Positions 36,301-46,020 are shown, counted from the first letter of the stretch. The stretch: 64,000 bases of DNA from Hybos culiciformis (GCA_964007475.1 OZ023273.1:30057557-30121556); one strand, 5' to 3'. The notes: generated from the letters alone by a model not told the origin. Translations and numbers: made by a program.

Positions 36301-37390
36301 ATAAATGTTTTACCAAAAAACATGTATATAAAGAGGAATCAGTCCCATACAAAAAAAAGAATTAAAATAATGAAACAAAAAATCCATATCACACACAACC
36401 CCATGAGCTTTTTTTTTTGAATTTTTTGAGAATTCCACTCTCACAAAAGTTTTAAAACTTCAAAAATAACAACAGTTCTATACAATTTTTTAATTCTTTT
36501 TTTTTTATGGGACTGATTCCTCTTTATATACATGCTTTTTGGTGTTACATAATAAATTATTGCTCTTACTAAATTCTATCGTATCCGGAATCAAAGAAGT
36601 TTTCATGGTGAATTATTATGAGTTACGATAGAACATAAAAATCTTACGAAAATTATATTTTCAGATTCTATTTTGATGAAATTCAACGAGAATGCATTAT
36701 TAATTTCACTCGATTAGAAAGGAGAATAGGATTTTTGTAAGGTTTTTATGTTCGAACGTAACTCATAATAAGATATCCTCGCCTGTCTTCGATTTTCTAA
36801 TAAAATTTTAAGGAATCCAAAAGGCTTCCAAATGATTCTTTGTCGCGTACTCGTAGGTCGAGTCCGCCAAAAAGGGGTAACCAATCCTTGGTTTTGTTAA
36901 ATAAATTGAAAAAACCTAAACAAATAAATAATTTTTGACAAAAAAATAGTTTTTAATTGGAAGTATCAAAACGTCGTAAATTTTTCTTAACATTAAAAAA
37001 ATTATTTTGCTATTAAATTTTATTTTCCATTAAAATTTATATTTTATAGGTTCTGGAAGTTTAGGAAAACAACAACAAAAAAATGTGAATTCTGATAAAC
37101 CACCGATAGAAAATAGTATTAAAAATTCTGGAAGTGGTCAACAGCAACCGCAACAGCAACAAATACAACAACAGCAACCACAACAACAACAACCAGAACA
37201 ACAGCAACCACCTCCACTACAGCAGCAACCTCTGCCAGAAAATAAGGAAACCAATGGTCCCGTTAAAAATGAAAATAGATCAGGTGGTAATCCGCCTAAA
37301 TCACGTCGATCAAAGAGCAATAAAACTAATCAATCAGATACTATTAATCAAGAAAATAGAAAAATGGAACTTGTTAATGGAACTTCTTAA
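24308..37390 (+). CDS. Fmr1: Fragile X messenger ribonucleoprotein orthologue; eleven coding exons, complete
   Basis: RNA-binding translational regulator that associates with ribosomes and mRNP granules, best known in neurons. Join of 24308-24367, 27235-27287, 27356-27673, 28014-28179, 28550-28617, 31643-31940, 32925-33056, 33122-33353, 33708-33881, 35137-35208 and 37050-37390; 637 codons, close to human FMRP. Domains: paired Tudor/Agenet about 1-135; KH0 about 135-205; KH1 about 222-285 with G-L-A-I-G-A-H-G (I238); KH2 about 290-365 with K-V-I-G-K-N-G (I301, aligned by motif with the human isoleucine altered in I304N); leucine-rich export-like segment near 370-385; conserved G-Y-S-S-D serine cluster near 404; Gly/Arg box 414-437; Q/P-rich tail; C terminus L-V-N-G-T-S, like the human L-V-N-G-V-P. 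Start has ACAAAATGG context. Odd: intron 1 has a GC donor. Confidence 0.97.
24368..27234. other. Fmr1 intron 1 (2.9 kb)
   Basis: Begins GCAAGA and ends TTTGCAG. Starts with long T and A homopolymers. From 24980 to 25760 it is rich in CTAC/GTAG steps, with four or more palindromic AGGTACCT sites. No exon or transposon recognised in the remainder. Confidence 0.6.
27235..27287 (+). CDS. Fmr1: Fmr1 exon 2
   Basis: 53 nt, phase 0 in, phase 2 out. Encodes [10 protein letters not shown]. From memory the human exon 2 is also 53 nt, so this boundary appears ancient. Confidence 0.93.
27356..27673 (+). CDS. Fmr1: Fmr1 exon 3 (Tudor/Agenet core)
   Basis: 318 nt, phase 2 in and out. Encodes the conserved V-R-F-P-P, G-M-E-V-E-V-F, C-G-W-W and Y-T-E-I-V-E segments that bind methyl-lysine and RNP partners. 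It corresponds to several shorter exons in vertebrates. Translation past the GTACGT donor meets a stop within about 10 codons. Confidence 0.95.
28014..28179 (+). CDS. Fmr1: Fmr1 exon 4 (KH0 region)
   Basis: 166 nt, phase 2 in, phase 0 out. Encodes H-K-E-F, then K-R-A-K-M-L and the hallmark D-M-H-F-R-N-L. Donor GTAAGC. Confidence 0.95.
28550..28617 (+). CDS. Fmr1: Fmr1 exon 5
   Basis: 68 nt, phase 0 in, phase 2 out at GTAAGT. Encodes [10 protein letters not shown] and R-Q-L-E-S-T-K, the helix between KH0 and KH1. Confidence 0.94.
30281..30398. mobile_element. Short MITE with TAA target duplication
   Basis: 118 bp with about 20-bp imperfect terminal inverted repeats: AGCATCGTTTATATATGG on the left against AGCTCCGTTTACATCTGG read from the right, flanked by TAA on both sides. 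Internal AAGTAAAA-TTTTACTT palindrome. PIF/Harbinger-like by target size (inference). Confidence 0.75.
31180..31321 (+). pseudogene. Possible reverse-transcriptase vestige
   Basis: One frame reads [13 protein letters not shown], resembling the RT catalytic F-A-D-D motif and following strand, then after a stop [11 protein letters not shown], resembling the next RT helix. No other RT motif was found nearby, so this may be a short fossil or coincidence. Confidence 0.35.
31643..31940 (+). CDS. Fmr1: Fmr1 exon 6 (KH1 and start of KH2)
   Basis: 298 nt, phase 2 in, phase 0 out. Holds both GxxG loops: A-H-G of KH1 and K-N-G of KH2. The open frame before the acceptor and after the GTACAT donor is intron. 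Confidence 0.96.
31941..32924. other. Fmr1 intron 6 (984 bp)
   Basis: AT-rich with T homopolymers. I see no exon or repeat in it. Confidence 0.6.
32925..33056 (+). CDS. Fmr1: Fmr1 exon 7 (end of KH2)
   Basis: 132 nt, phase 0 in and out. Begins [14 protein letters not shown], then [11 protein letters not shown] and L-L-E-Y-H-L, strongly insect FMR1-like. Confidence 0.96.
33122..33353 (+). CDS. Fmr1: Fmr1 exon 8 (export signal, phospho-cluster, RG box)
   Basis: 232 nt, phase 0 in, phase 1 out. Encodes [13 protein letters not shown] (leucine-rich, NES position), [11 protein letters not shown], then an R-G-R-G-R-G tract that passes into a run of ten glycines. Confidence 0.95.
33708..33881 (+). 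CDS. Fmr1: Fmr1 exon 9
   Basis: 174 nt, phase 1 in and out. Arg/Gly/Asp-rich: [14 protein letters not shown] is the insect FMR1 signature after the RG box, followed by an E-N-R repeat. Confidence 0.9.
33882..35136. other. Fmr1 intron 9 (1.3 kb)
   Basis: Contains the pair of inverted TTATTCTGTATTCT termini described separately; the remainder is AT-rich. Confidence 0.55.
34250..34866. mobile_element. Possible MITE with TTATTCTGTATTCT ends
   Basis: GGCCTGCCTTATTCTGTATT at the left pairs with AGAATACAGAATAAGACC at the right over about 15 bases. The interior repeats TTCTGAAAATC/CAGAATACAGAATAC motifs several times. No clear target duplication, so the limits are approximate. Confidence 0.5.
35137..35208 (+). 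CDS. Fmr1: Fmr1 exon 10
   Basis: 72 nt, phase 1 in and out. Encodes a basic R-R-R-R-R-Q-R-N cluster, possibly nuclear/RNA-binding. As an in-frame 24-codon cassette it could be skipped without changing frame. Confidence 0.88.
35642..35860. mobile_element. Foldback MITE, family A, copy 2
   Basis: 219 bp, CCATAGATTAAGAATA at the left and its complement at the right, perfectly flanked by TGTTA on both sides (35637-35641 and 35861-35865). Same architecture and internal sequence as the copy at 20.4 kb. Lies in an Fmr1 intron on the plus orientation of the family consensus. Confidence 0.9.
36314..36541. mobile_element. Foldback element, family B, internally deleted copy
   Basis: Begins CAAAAAACATGTATATAAAG and ends with the complementary ATATACATGCTTTTTG. 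It matches the 43.4 kb copy but lacks most of the inner right arm, so it folds only at the ends. Flanks GTTTTAC and GTGTTAC form a 7-bp duplication with one difference. Confidence 0.87.
36613..36771. mobile_element. Small foldback element, unclassified
   Basis: 159 bp with arms starting TTATTATGAGTTACG and ending with its complement, each followed inward by GAACATAAAAAYCTTAC. Sits 72 bp after the family B copy. No ORF. Confidence 0.75.
37050..37390 (+). CDS. Fmr1: Fmr1 exon 11 (Q/P-rich tail and stop)
   Basis: 341 nt including TAA. About 40 codons are rich in CAA/CAG glutamine interrupted by proline, then a basic segment, ending E-L-V-N-G-T-S. The cysteine-rich frame on the opposite strand is a shadow of the CAA/CAG repeats. 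Confidence 0.92.
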
Positions 37391-37553
37391 AAAATTTATA
37401 AATATTATTTTTTAATTTATGTACTAAAAAAATAACAAAAAGGAATATCTTAAATCATTTTCTAATTTAAAGAAAAAAAAATATGAAAAAGAAAAAGAAA
37501 AATCTTAGGCTTTTATATAATTGAAACCATATATATTTAAATATATATATTTA

Positions 37554-37589
37554 AATAAAAAAATATAGATTATGCAAAATGAAAATAAA
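37554..37589 (+). terminator. Candidate poly(A) signals of Fmr1
   Basis: AATAAA at 37554-37559 and 37584-37589, about 165-200 bases after the stop. Choice between them, or more distal sites, cannot be made from sequence. Confidence 0.4.
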
Positions 37590-40165
37590 ATAATTTTTAG
37601 CATAAACTCTTGGAGAGCGCTTTATTAATGCTCCACTTTATTCTCAATATAAAAAATCGTTTTAATTTTTTTATTTCTTTGTTATAACAAGATATTTTTT
37701 AATCAAATATTTTTTATTTTCGAAGAGCAAGAAAATCCATAATTTTTTTTTGAAATTTTTAAAAATTTTAACATAAATTTATGATAATTATTGGAATTCA
37801 AGCTTGTTCAAGTTCAGGTCTACTTTGCCAATTTTTGTTGATCATTATAATTAATGATCATTTTATATATTTTTTATTTAAATATCAAGAAGAATTTTTG
37901 AAAAACTTGGCAACATAAAAGCACTTAACAAAAAAGAAAATAAAGCAATTAAAAATAAATTTTAACGCTAATTATTATGTCAAAAACATAACTTATATTT
38001 TAGAAAAACTAATACTTGGTTAAAAAATTTCCAATTTAATTTTTTTGTCGTAATATTTTGAATTCGATTCTATAATAATCAATTGAGTTTAAAATCGTCA
38101 TATAATTTTTTTATATCACTTATTCGTGAAATACATTTTATGCCCAAATCTTGTTTCGAATTTTTATGGCATTTAAAGTGGAAAGAAAGAAAGAACTAAA
38201 AAAAATTAAAAACAAATCAAAAATATTTATTTTTTATTTTAAAACAAATATTAAAAATAGATATAAACAAGGGTAAAGAAATTTGATAACGTAAAATTAA
38301 TTTTTTTTTTTTAATATTAAATATTTTAATGGCTTTTCATATTGAGTTCTTAGTTCAGTTTTATTTATTTAATAAAACAATCTTTTAAGAAAATTCTTTC
38401 ATTAGAATGTTTCCCAAATATTCTGAAATTTTCCGAATTTACGAAATATAAAACTGAAACTGATTTAATATGAAATTAGTATTTCCTATCTTTTAATAAT
38501 ATTCCAAATTAAATTCAAATTTTGAGCGTATTAAATTAAAAATTTTTTAAAATAAAAAATAATTCTCGACTGTAATTGAATCATAGTTGAGTTAGTGTTA
38601 ATTAGAAGGAGAAATTATTTCGCAGTAAAAAAAATTATTAGATGATATTAAAATATTGTAATTTATATGGAAAAATTCGAAGAATTAATTTTTGAAGCTT
38701 AAAACAAAAACAATAACAATTCACGCCCAAAGAGGATATCAACGATTCACAAGCAACTTTAATAAAGAAATCAATAAAGTAAATCGAGAAGTATTAACGA
38801 TTTAACTCAATTAGATAATCTCAATTTCATGAAAGATTTTTTATAAAGTAACATTTGTAAATTTTTTGAATAAAGAATTTTTAAAAAATCGAAAACTTTA
38901 AATTCAAAATGTTATTTCGATATTTGACCTCTACATTCAATGAAGGGGGAAAAAACTTTCGAAAAAGTTACTTTTTTGATTTCTTTTATGAAGAAAAATA
39001 ATAAAACGCGTAGTAGTTTTTTATAATTAAGTTTTTATTTTTAATATTAATTTCATTTGTTTTATGTGTCTTCATAAGTTAATTATTATGATTTCGATTT
39101 TTTTTATATAAAGAAAAAATTGTTTTCAAGCTAGAAACAAAAACTACTATTTTATAAAAGATTTCTTTTATATTTATTCTAAAACTGATTGGTTTGATTT
39201 CTAAAATTAAACAATAATTATATTTTAATAATTTTTGTATTTTTCTTATTATATAAATCAAAAAAAAAATTTCACATTTATTCATTTTACTTGTTATTTT
39301 ATATAATTTATTTTTAATTTAGTCCTTTTTTGAACTTATCATAACAATGCGCTTTTTCAAATTTACTATTATTATTATTATTATTATTTTATAATAATGA
39401 TTTTAATATTATATAATATATAAAAAAATATGTTTAAAAATAAAGAAATTAATAAATTTGAACTATTTTTAAAAAAAGTAAAAATCCAAACATTTTGTTT
39501 TCCTTTAATACTTATAAATTTTGTTCTTTTAACAGCACGAATTTTTTTAAAGCCAAATTTAAAATTCCTAATAATGAAATGTAACACTAACACCCTTTAG
39601 GTTTAGAAGATTGATAATCGATTTAGAAACAAAATAGGATTCAAAGAGTTGAAAATGTTTGTATAACGATATCTTTATTATCAAAATCTTTACGTATCAA
39701 AATTCTTACTTTTTTTTCCTCATTTACAAAATCTTTGATTATGTGCTGGGTGGGTGGTTAACTTATATGCTGGTGTCTATTGACCCCTTAATAGTAAAAA
39801 AGAAACTTTTTTTTGTGAATAGACAGATTTTTTTGAGAAGGGAAAATATTTAAAAAAAAAAATGTCCAATAAAGCGTCAAGCCTAGCGTCTCGCCCTACT
39901 TTTTAAAGAGTATTATATATAAGTTTACCTAAAAAATCAGCGAAAATATTAAATCTGTCGTCTATTAAATTAATAAGGATTTTGAACTTTTTAAAAAATA
40001 ATTTATTTTGGATTTCACACAACATGATATATAGTCTGTATATTATTTATTACATATTCACATAATACTTAAACTTAATATACAAATACACTCCGTTTCA
40101 GTGATGCAAAATTTCTTATTTTTTTCTGCTACCCTTGGAATATTTCAAAACAATACATTTTAATA

Positions 40166-40858
40166 CGAGCCCTGCGTCATAAGACCTCGTACGGGTTTTT
40201 TTTTTTGAGTTTGTTCTACTTTTTTCCAGTTTTCTCCAGTTTTGTATTTTTTTCGTTTAAACCAACCTTTTTTAGGAGTTTTTGGTCTTTATAAAAAAAA
40301 ATTTTTTTTAAGTTAAATTTTGAGAAAAAATTATTTTCCAAAAGTCTACTTTTTCAACTTTTTTTATGGGCATCGCAGAAATTTTCGAAAGATGCATTTT
40401 GAAGGGCATTTGGGAGTAGTTAATTTGAGCTTTTTGGGTTATGTCGATAAAATAAAGCAGAGAGTCAAAAAACGCATTTGAAAATCCAAAAAACAGGTCA
40501 AAAACGCGAAAAATAGCAATTTTGGCCTGTTTTTTCGAATTTCAAAGGCGTTTTTTGGCTCTCTCCTTTATTTTATCGCCAAAACCCAAAAAGCTAAAAT
40601 TAACTACTCGCAAATGCCCTTCAAAATGCATCTGTCGAAAATTTCTGCGATGCCCATAAAAAAAGTTGAAAAAGTAGACTTTTGGAAAATAATTTTTTCC
40701 TCAAAATTTAACTTAAAAAACATTTTTTTTTATAAAGACCAAAAACTCCTAAAAAAGGTTGGTTTAAACGAAAAAAATACAAAACTGGAGAAAACTGGAA
40801 AAAAGTAGAACAAACTCAAAAAAAAAAACCCGTACGAGGTCTTATGATGCAGGGCTCG
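40166..40858. mobile_element. 693-bp foldback element (near-complete palindrome)
   Basis: Almost the whole element is two inverted arms of about 340 bp meeting near 40512. It starts CGAGCCCTGCGTCATAAG and ends with the matching CTTATGATGCAGGGCTCG. Arms differ by scattered substitutions and small indels. TA on both sides suggests a Tc1/mariner-type target duplication (inference, only 2 bp). No transposase. A transcript would form a long double-stranded hairpin. Confidence 0.88.
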
Positions 40859-41766
40859 TATAATTCTAGTCTTATTTCAATGATCTTAAAGTAAAAAAGC
40901 TCACTGTAGTACGTCTTAGAAAAAAACTAAAGTAATCTAAAATCTGTTTTTTCATTCAGGACACTCGGCTGCTATGTAAAAAAATTCAAGAAAGGACACA
41001 AGTATAGAACACAGTTAAAAAATTTTCGGTGAGTTTTATCAATTTGGTTGTTATGTCCTGAATGATTGGAAACATAAAAAAATATATTTTTTTATTAAAT
41101 CTTTAATAAATCGGTACTATATTATGTACTTGATTTTTAAAACTTGATCCTTAAATTAAACTTGAACCTTTAATTACTTCAACAAAGAAAAGCTTTTAAA
41201 ATAATGTCAAATAGCAAAATATAAATATATTTAATTTGTCCTTAATTGTTTGAAAAGGATTGTACATATAAAATTAATAATATTTATAATTTTCACAAAT
41301 TGCAATTTACTTTAAAAAAAATGTAAACACCTGGTGCTAACAATTTCATTCGTACAATAATATATTTTTTTTAAGATTTTATAAAGATTTTTTTTTTTAA
41401 TACAAGTATTTATTTTAGGCGAAAAAAAAATGAGAAAAAACATCAATTTATTCTTAATGCATTAAAATTATTTTAAAAAAATTCGGATTCACAATAATTT
41501 TATTAAAAACTTTAAAACAGAAATTAATTGTAAGAAAACTTTATTGAGATTTATGAGTGTAATGGTTTGTAGTTTGTCAAATTCTTTTATCTTTTAAAGA
41601 TTAATTTGCTCGAACATAAGCTTTGATTGTTCGAAAATCAAACTATTATTAATACATATTTAATTAATGAGAAAATAATAAAGGCCCAAAGGACAAACGG
41701 ATTGATAGTATGTTATCAGGAGCACTAGAAAAAAGAGAAGCACTAGAAAAATAAAATAGCAAAACT

Positions 41767-42444
41767 CTATTCTATTTTTTCTAGAACATTTTCTAAAATT
41801 TTATTTAATTTTTTCGCAATGAAATAATTTAAAAAAAGCATTTGTAGTAAATAAAATAAAAATAATTCTTTGTAAAAGAAAGGGATAATGGTCAACAGCA
41901 TAAAACTTAATAATGACAGTGATTCCTTTACTTTCATATAGAGTTTAATATTTAAATAATTAAAAACTGAAGTGGTAATCATAATTAACAGTGATGAAAT
42001 AGCGGAAACCCAAGCAAATTCTCGAAAAAGATTTTTTGCATTTATTTTCATTTCAACTAGTAGATTTGTCATTAAATAAAATTTTTCAGTGGTTTTTTGA
42101 AAACTGTGATTATAAATTAAAGTCCCAGCAAATATATTCAAAACTGTAATAAATTTAAGACTTCTTATCAGAATCATGGTGAGCTTAGTTAAATCAGTGT
42201 TGATAAAAAATGTTTCAGTTAATCCATGTGCATCAGTCCACAAAGCTGCAATATTTAAGACTAAAAATATAATTATATGTAAAATGGTGAAATATGTATG
42301 TGCCCATCCAGAATTAGTAGTTCCCCTAAATGTTCTCTGAGCATAAAGACCTGCTAATCGCAATATACCAATTGTAATAGAATATGCATCAACAACAGTT
42401 TCTGGATTAAAAATCTGATTCCAATTTTTTTTAAAGAAATTCAT
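41767..42444 (-). CDS. Insect chemoreceptor (odorant/gustatory receptor superfamily), partial
   Basis: 225-codon ORF. Features: N-terminal cytoplasmic segment with I-L-R-L-A-G-L-Y, then about four membrane segments (near residues 50-70, 90-112, 140-162 and 178-205), ending with Y-F-I-A-K-K-L-N-K-I-L, a pattern common before the intracellular loop of gustatory receptors. Insect receptors of this superfamily are about 350-450 aa with seven segments and form cation channels. This copy stops at about the fourth segment, so it is either exon 1 of a gene whose other exons I could not find, or a truncated pseudogene. A possible donor exists just before the stop (AAAT followed by GTTCTA). Family subtype is not resolved. 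Confidence 0.6.
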   Translation of the reverse strand: MNFFKKNWNQIFNPETVVDAYSITIGILRLAGLYAQRTFRGTTNSGWAHTYFTILHIIIFLVLNIAALWTDAHGLTETFFINTDLTKLTMILIRSLKFITVLNIFAGTLIYNHSFQKTTEKFYLMTNLLVEMKINAKNLFREFAWVSAISSLLIMITTSVFNYLNIKLYMKVKESLSLLSFMLLTIIPFFYKELFLFYLLQMLFLNYFIAKKLNKILENVLEKIE

Positions 42445-42922
42445 TAGACCGTTAAATATATATTCGAATGTAATTTAGCTACTAAAGTTAAAATTTATAA
42501 ATGGCAATAACTTATTGAATGCAAAGAAAGTTTTATGTGAAAAAAAATTAATATTGATGGCTCCTCAGAACAGTAATTAACTTACCGTGTGTTGTTATTT
42601 ATATTGAAGTAATTCCGAAGTGATTTTTAAAGTGTCATGTTATCTTATATTATCTAATTATTTTATTACATTTTGCCTAATTAAAAAGGTGAAACACATT
42701 GCGGGGAACAGTAGTTTCGCAAGTTAAGCAAGGGCTATCAGTAATTTGGAGATTGAAATTATCATATGCGCTTGTGTCACTTACTTTTTACCCCGCCAAA
42801 GGGTTTTTGTGCAGTCTTAAAATATTCTAAATAATTCTGAACGAAACTATGAAGAGTTTATGTATTTAAAATTATGAAGTGGACTTAATATATTTTTAAA
42901 GCGCTTAATAGTAGATTATTGT

Positions 42923-43093
42923 ATATGTAAACTAAATTTGTTATTAAATAAAAGTTCTGTATACACAAAAATACATTGACACGAGTCAATAATTATATCA
43001 CGAGACCGAAGGTCGAGTGATATAAATTGACAAGTGTCAATGTATTTTTGTGTAAATACAGAACGAGTTGTATAACAAATTTTGTTTACATAT
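42923..43093. mobile_element. Palindromic element, 171 bp
   Basis: Arms ATATGTAAAC / GTTTACATAT enclose further pairs such as ACACAAAAATACATTGACA against TGTCAATGTATTTTTGTGT. The centre TATCACGAGACC-GAAGGTCGAGTGATA is also self-complementary. Likely a small foldback transposon; family unknown. Confidence 0.8.
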
Positions 43094-43246
43094 CCAATAT
43101 ACTGTTTTAATGCATAGGGGAGAGGTAGTTGCAAAGAGAGAATATTTTTTCTTCTCATTTTTTCTCATTTTTTTTTTTGTATTTGGCTGTATTGAAATAT
43201 TGTGAGAGATATTATGTTTGTTTAGGTATTACGTAATATTCAATAC

Positions 43247-43330
43247 GAAACATCTAAATGATTTCATTATTTACGCTGATGCATCTAAATTTTTTCATTA
43301 TTTACGCAGATGCATCTAAATGATTGCATG
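43247..43330. repeat. About 32-bp tandem repeat, 2.5 copies
   Basis: Units contain CATCTAAATGATTTCATT and TTTACGCTGATG with minor differences, ending in a partial third unit. Confidence 0.75.
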
Positions 43331-43389
43331 TGTATTGACGCATATAATACTCCATTTAGTGATCTAAATTCTATAGCACTAAATACAAC

Positions 43390-43705
43390 CAAAAAGCATG
43401 TATATAAAGAGGAATCAGTCCCATACAAAAAAAAGAATTAAAATAGTGAAACAAAAAATCCATATCACAACCCCATGAGCTTTTTTTTGTATTTTTTGAG
43501 AATTCCACTCTCACAAAAGCTTTTAAAACTTTCAAAATTGCATAGAACTGTTGTTATTTTGAAAGTTTTAAAAGCTTTCGTGAGAGTGTAATTCTCAAAA
43601 AATACAAAAAAAAAGCTCATGGGGTTGTGATATGGATTTTTTGTTTCACTATTTTAATTCTTTTTTTTGTATGGGACTGATTCCTCTTTATATACATGCT
43701 TTTTG
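43390..43705. mobile_element. Foldback element, family B, full-length copy
   Basis: 316 bp, nearly all in two inverted arms of about 150 bp. Ends CAAAAAGCATGTATATAAAG and the complement ATACATGCTTTTTG. Perfect 7-bp flanking duplication ATACAAC at 43383-43389 and 43706-43712. The centre lies around TTGCATAGAACTGTTG. No ORF; the deleted relative is at 36.3 kb. Confidence 0.92.
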
Positions 43706-45937
43706 ATACAACATAACGATCCCCAACGCATTAAAAGATATTAATAGGGATCTTCTTGTTTTAATTAATTTTTTATATAATTTTTGTGGAAAAATAACCT
43801 ATATGGAACTGGCAAATTAAATAACAGACTATTTATAATTTCTTTAACAATGATTTTTTTAGATCTCAAAAAATAATTCTACACGTATATTATCAGTATG
43901 TATTCAAAATATGTTATCAACATAATATTTATTCTATAAACTTTATTTTACTCTAGGGAACACTATTCGTATTTTTTTCTACAAAGATATTATTATTTTT
44001 TGTTACAATTAATTAATTTATTGATATGAATATTTTTTTCTTTATTTGTATTTTTATTATTATTACTCATTAGGTAACTGAATTTATGTAATTAATGATA
44101 TATGTATATAATATAACAATTTTATATCTTATTCTTAACTTTAATACACACAACAAAGTAATAGTATCTTCTTTCAAAGAAATATTCATTAAAGAAAGCG
44201 AAATTTTTCTACATTCGTATCAATTGTAGATAAAACATATATGTACATAGAACAGTTTGCTATAATTATACTATAATTTGAACTTACATGAAGTATGGAA
44301 CCCGTTTTCCATCATAGATTTTTTCATATGTATACGTGTGCATTACTTTAGCCACTTGAGGGTTTCATTAAAAATTAATTGTAATTTTTGTATAAACATT
44401 ATTTAAATTTAGGAATCGAAGGAACTTACTATTACAGTGTTTGAAAATTTTTCTGTATATTGACTTACCGAAGGATCATCAATAATGTACAAAACACCCA
44501 GTAAATATTTTTTGTAAAAGTTAGAGAGGATTCACATATTTTTTCGTTTGTTCCAGATAATTTTATATTTTTTTCGAAAAAAAAAGGCAATAATAAATAT
44601 TGTATTATAAACTAATAACAAACAATAATATACAAATATTTAAGGTGTTTAATATTTAAATAAAGCTTTAGTAGAAATATATAATTTATTAAATTGACGT
44701 GACATTTAATACATATTTATTTATGCTGTTCGAAAAACACACATGCGACATAAGTTTAACTTTATTATTGTTTTTTATTTTTCTTTGATTTTTCTGTTAT
44801 CATCTATTTTTTTTTTTTTGTCTAAATAGAATTTTGTTAAATTTTGTTTTTATTTTTGCACGTACTACTTTTGGAACTTAAAGTTTAGTCATTAATAATA
44901 GAGATTAAATTTATTTTTGAAAGTTATGTCAAAAAGAGTAAAAAAAAGTTCAACCACAAAACTTTTTTAATATTACTTAATAAAGCTCCATCGATACAGA
45001 TAAAATAAAAAAAATACTAATTTTATTATAATTATAAAAGATATGTCTAATGAAATCAAATCTTTGCTATTTTGTACAAAAAACTTAGGACATTATACAT
45101 TTTATTTACTATTTAAAATGCTATATTTATATTTATGAAGAAAATTATTAAATCGCTAATAGATTTGAGATAAATTAATGAGATGAATTTGAATATTTTT
45201 TTTATTTGTGTAATCCAGAACTGCGAACGAACCTGAACCCTGAACCACTCCACACTTTGTGAGTACTGAATCTAATTGTGTTGAAACCAAAATTTCAGCC
45301 GGTTCGGATTCAACTAAAAAATTAATTTTCTTCCGAAAAGTTAAAAAAATTTTAAGGAAAATTTATAAAATATTATTAAATTATATTCATAAGATAGTTT
45401 GGCATGAAATGCCATAGAAACAAAATCAGAGAGAAGATAATGTTATCTTCGAAAAATATGTAATATTTACATCCAAATCTAATAATTTGTAAAAAAATTA
45501 TTTATTTTTTATCATGATTTTACCATTTTATGTTTCAAATAATTTTTTTGGTAATTTTATTTTTGCCAGACATAATGCAGACTTGTAATTATCTGTATAG
45601 ATATTATGATAATAACATAATAACGATAATATAAGTCGTAAATTTATTTATTTTTCAAAGAAAAATCAAATGGAAAATTATTCAGACATAATTTATTGCT
45701 TGCAATGGAAAATAAAAAAAAAAAAACGCAAAATATTGATTTTTTAAAAATAATTATGTCTAATCTTAATATCGCAATCAACGTACACAAAGTGAACAAT
45801 TTAAATATAAAGTTAATATTATTATCTAATCTACATAAAAATGTATGTAAATTAAAATTAAGGATAATTCTCATCTTTTTTATCGGTTATTATTGAAAAT
45901 TTGAAAATATTCATTGTTATACAAATTCTAAAATTTA

Positions 45938-46001
45938 ATAGAATAGAATTCTAATCTAAAATGAAAATTGAATTGAATTGCGTAGAATTCTAATCTAATA
46001 A
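45938..46001. repeat. Two copies of TAGAATTCTAATCTAA
   Basis: Direct repeats about 40 bp apart just below the reverse-transcriptase fossil. They could be a degraded duplication associated with it, but this is weak. Confidence 0.4.
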
Positions 46002-46020
46002 AAAATTATATAAATTTTAT

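Larger units (their letters stand above)
35209..37049. other. Fmr1 intron 10 (1.8 kb), transposon-rich
   Basis: Three inverted-repeat elements lie within 1.2 kb (35642-35860, 36314-36541, 36613-36771). A slightly GC-richer stretch at 36780-36880 is unassigned. Confidence 0.7.
37391..41766. other. Intergenic region after Fmr1
   Basis: Fmr1 3' UTR then very AT-rich sequence. The only recognised structure is the 693-bp palindrome at 40166-40858. No convincing exon; if the chemoreceptor fragment has further exons they would have to lie here on the minus strand, and I did not find them. Confidence 0.5.

Noticed and set aside
37138..37320. Cysteine/glycine-rich ORF opposite Fmr1 exon 11
   Set aside because: Antisense shadow of the CAA/CAG glutamine codons.
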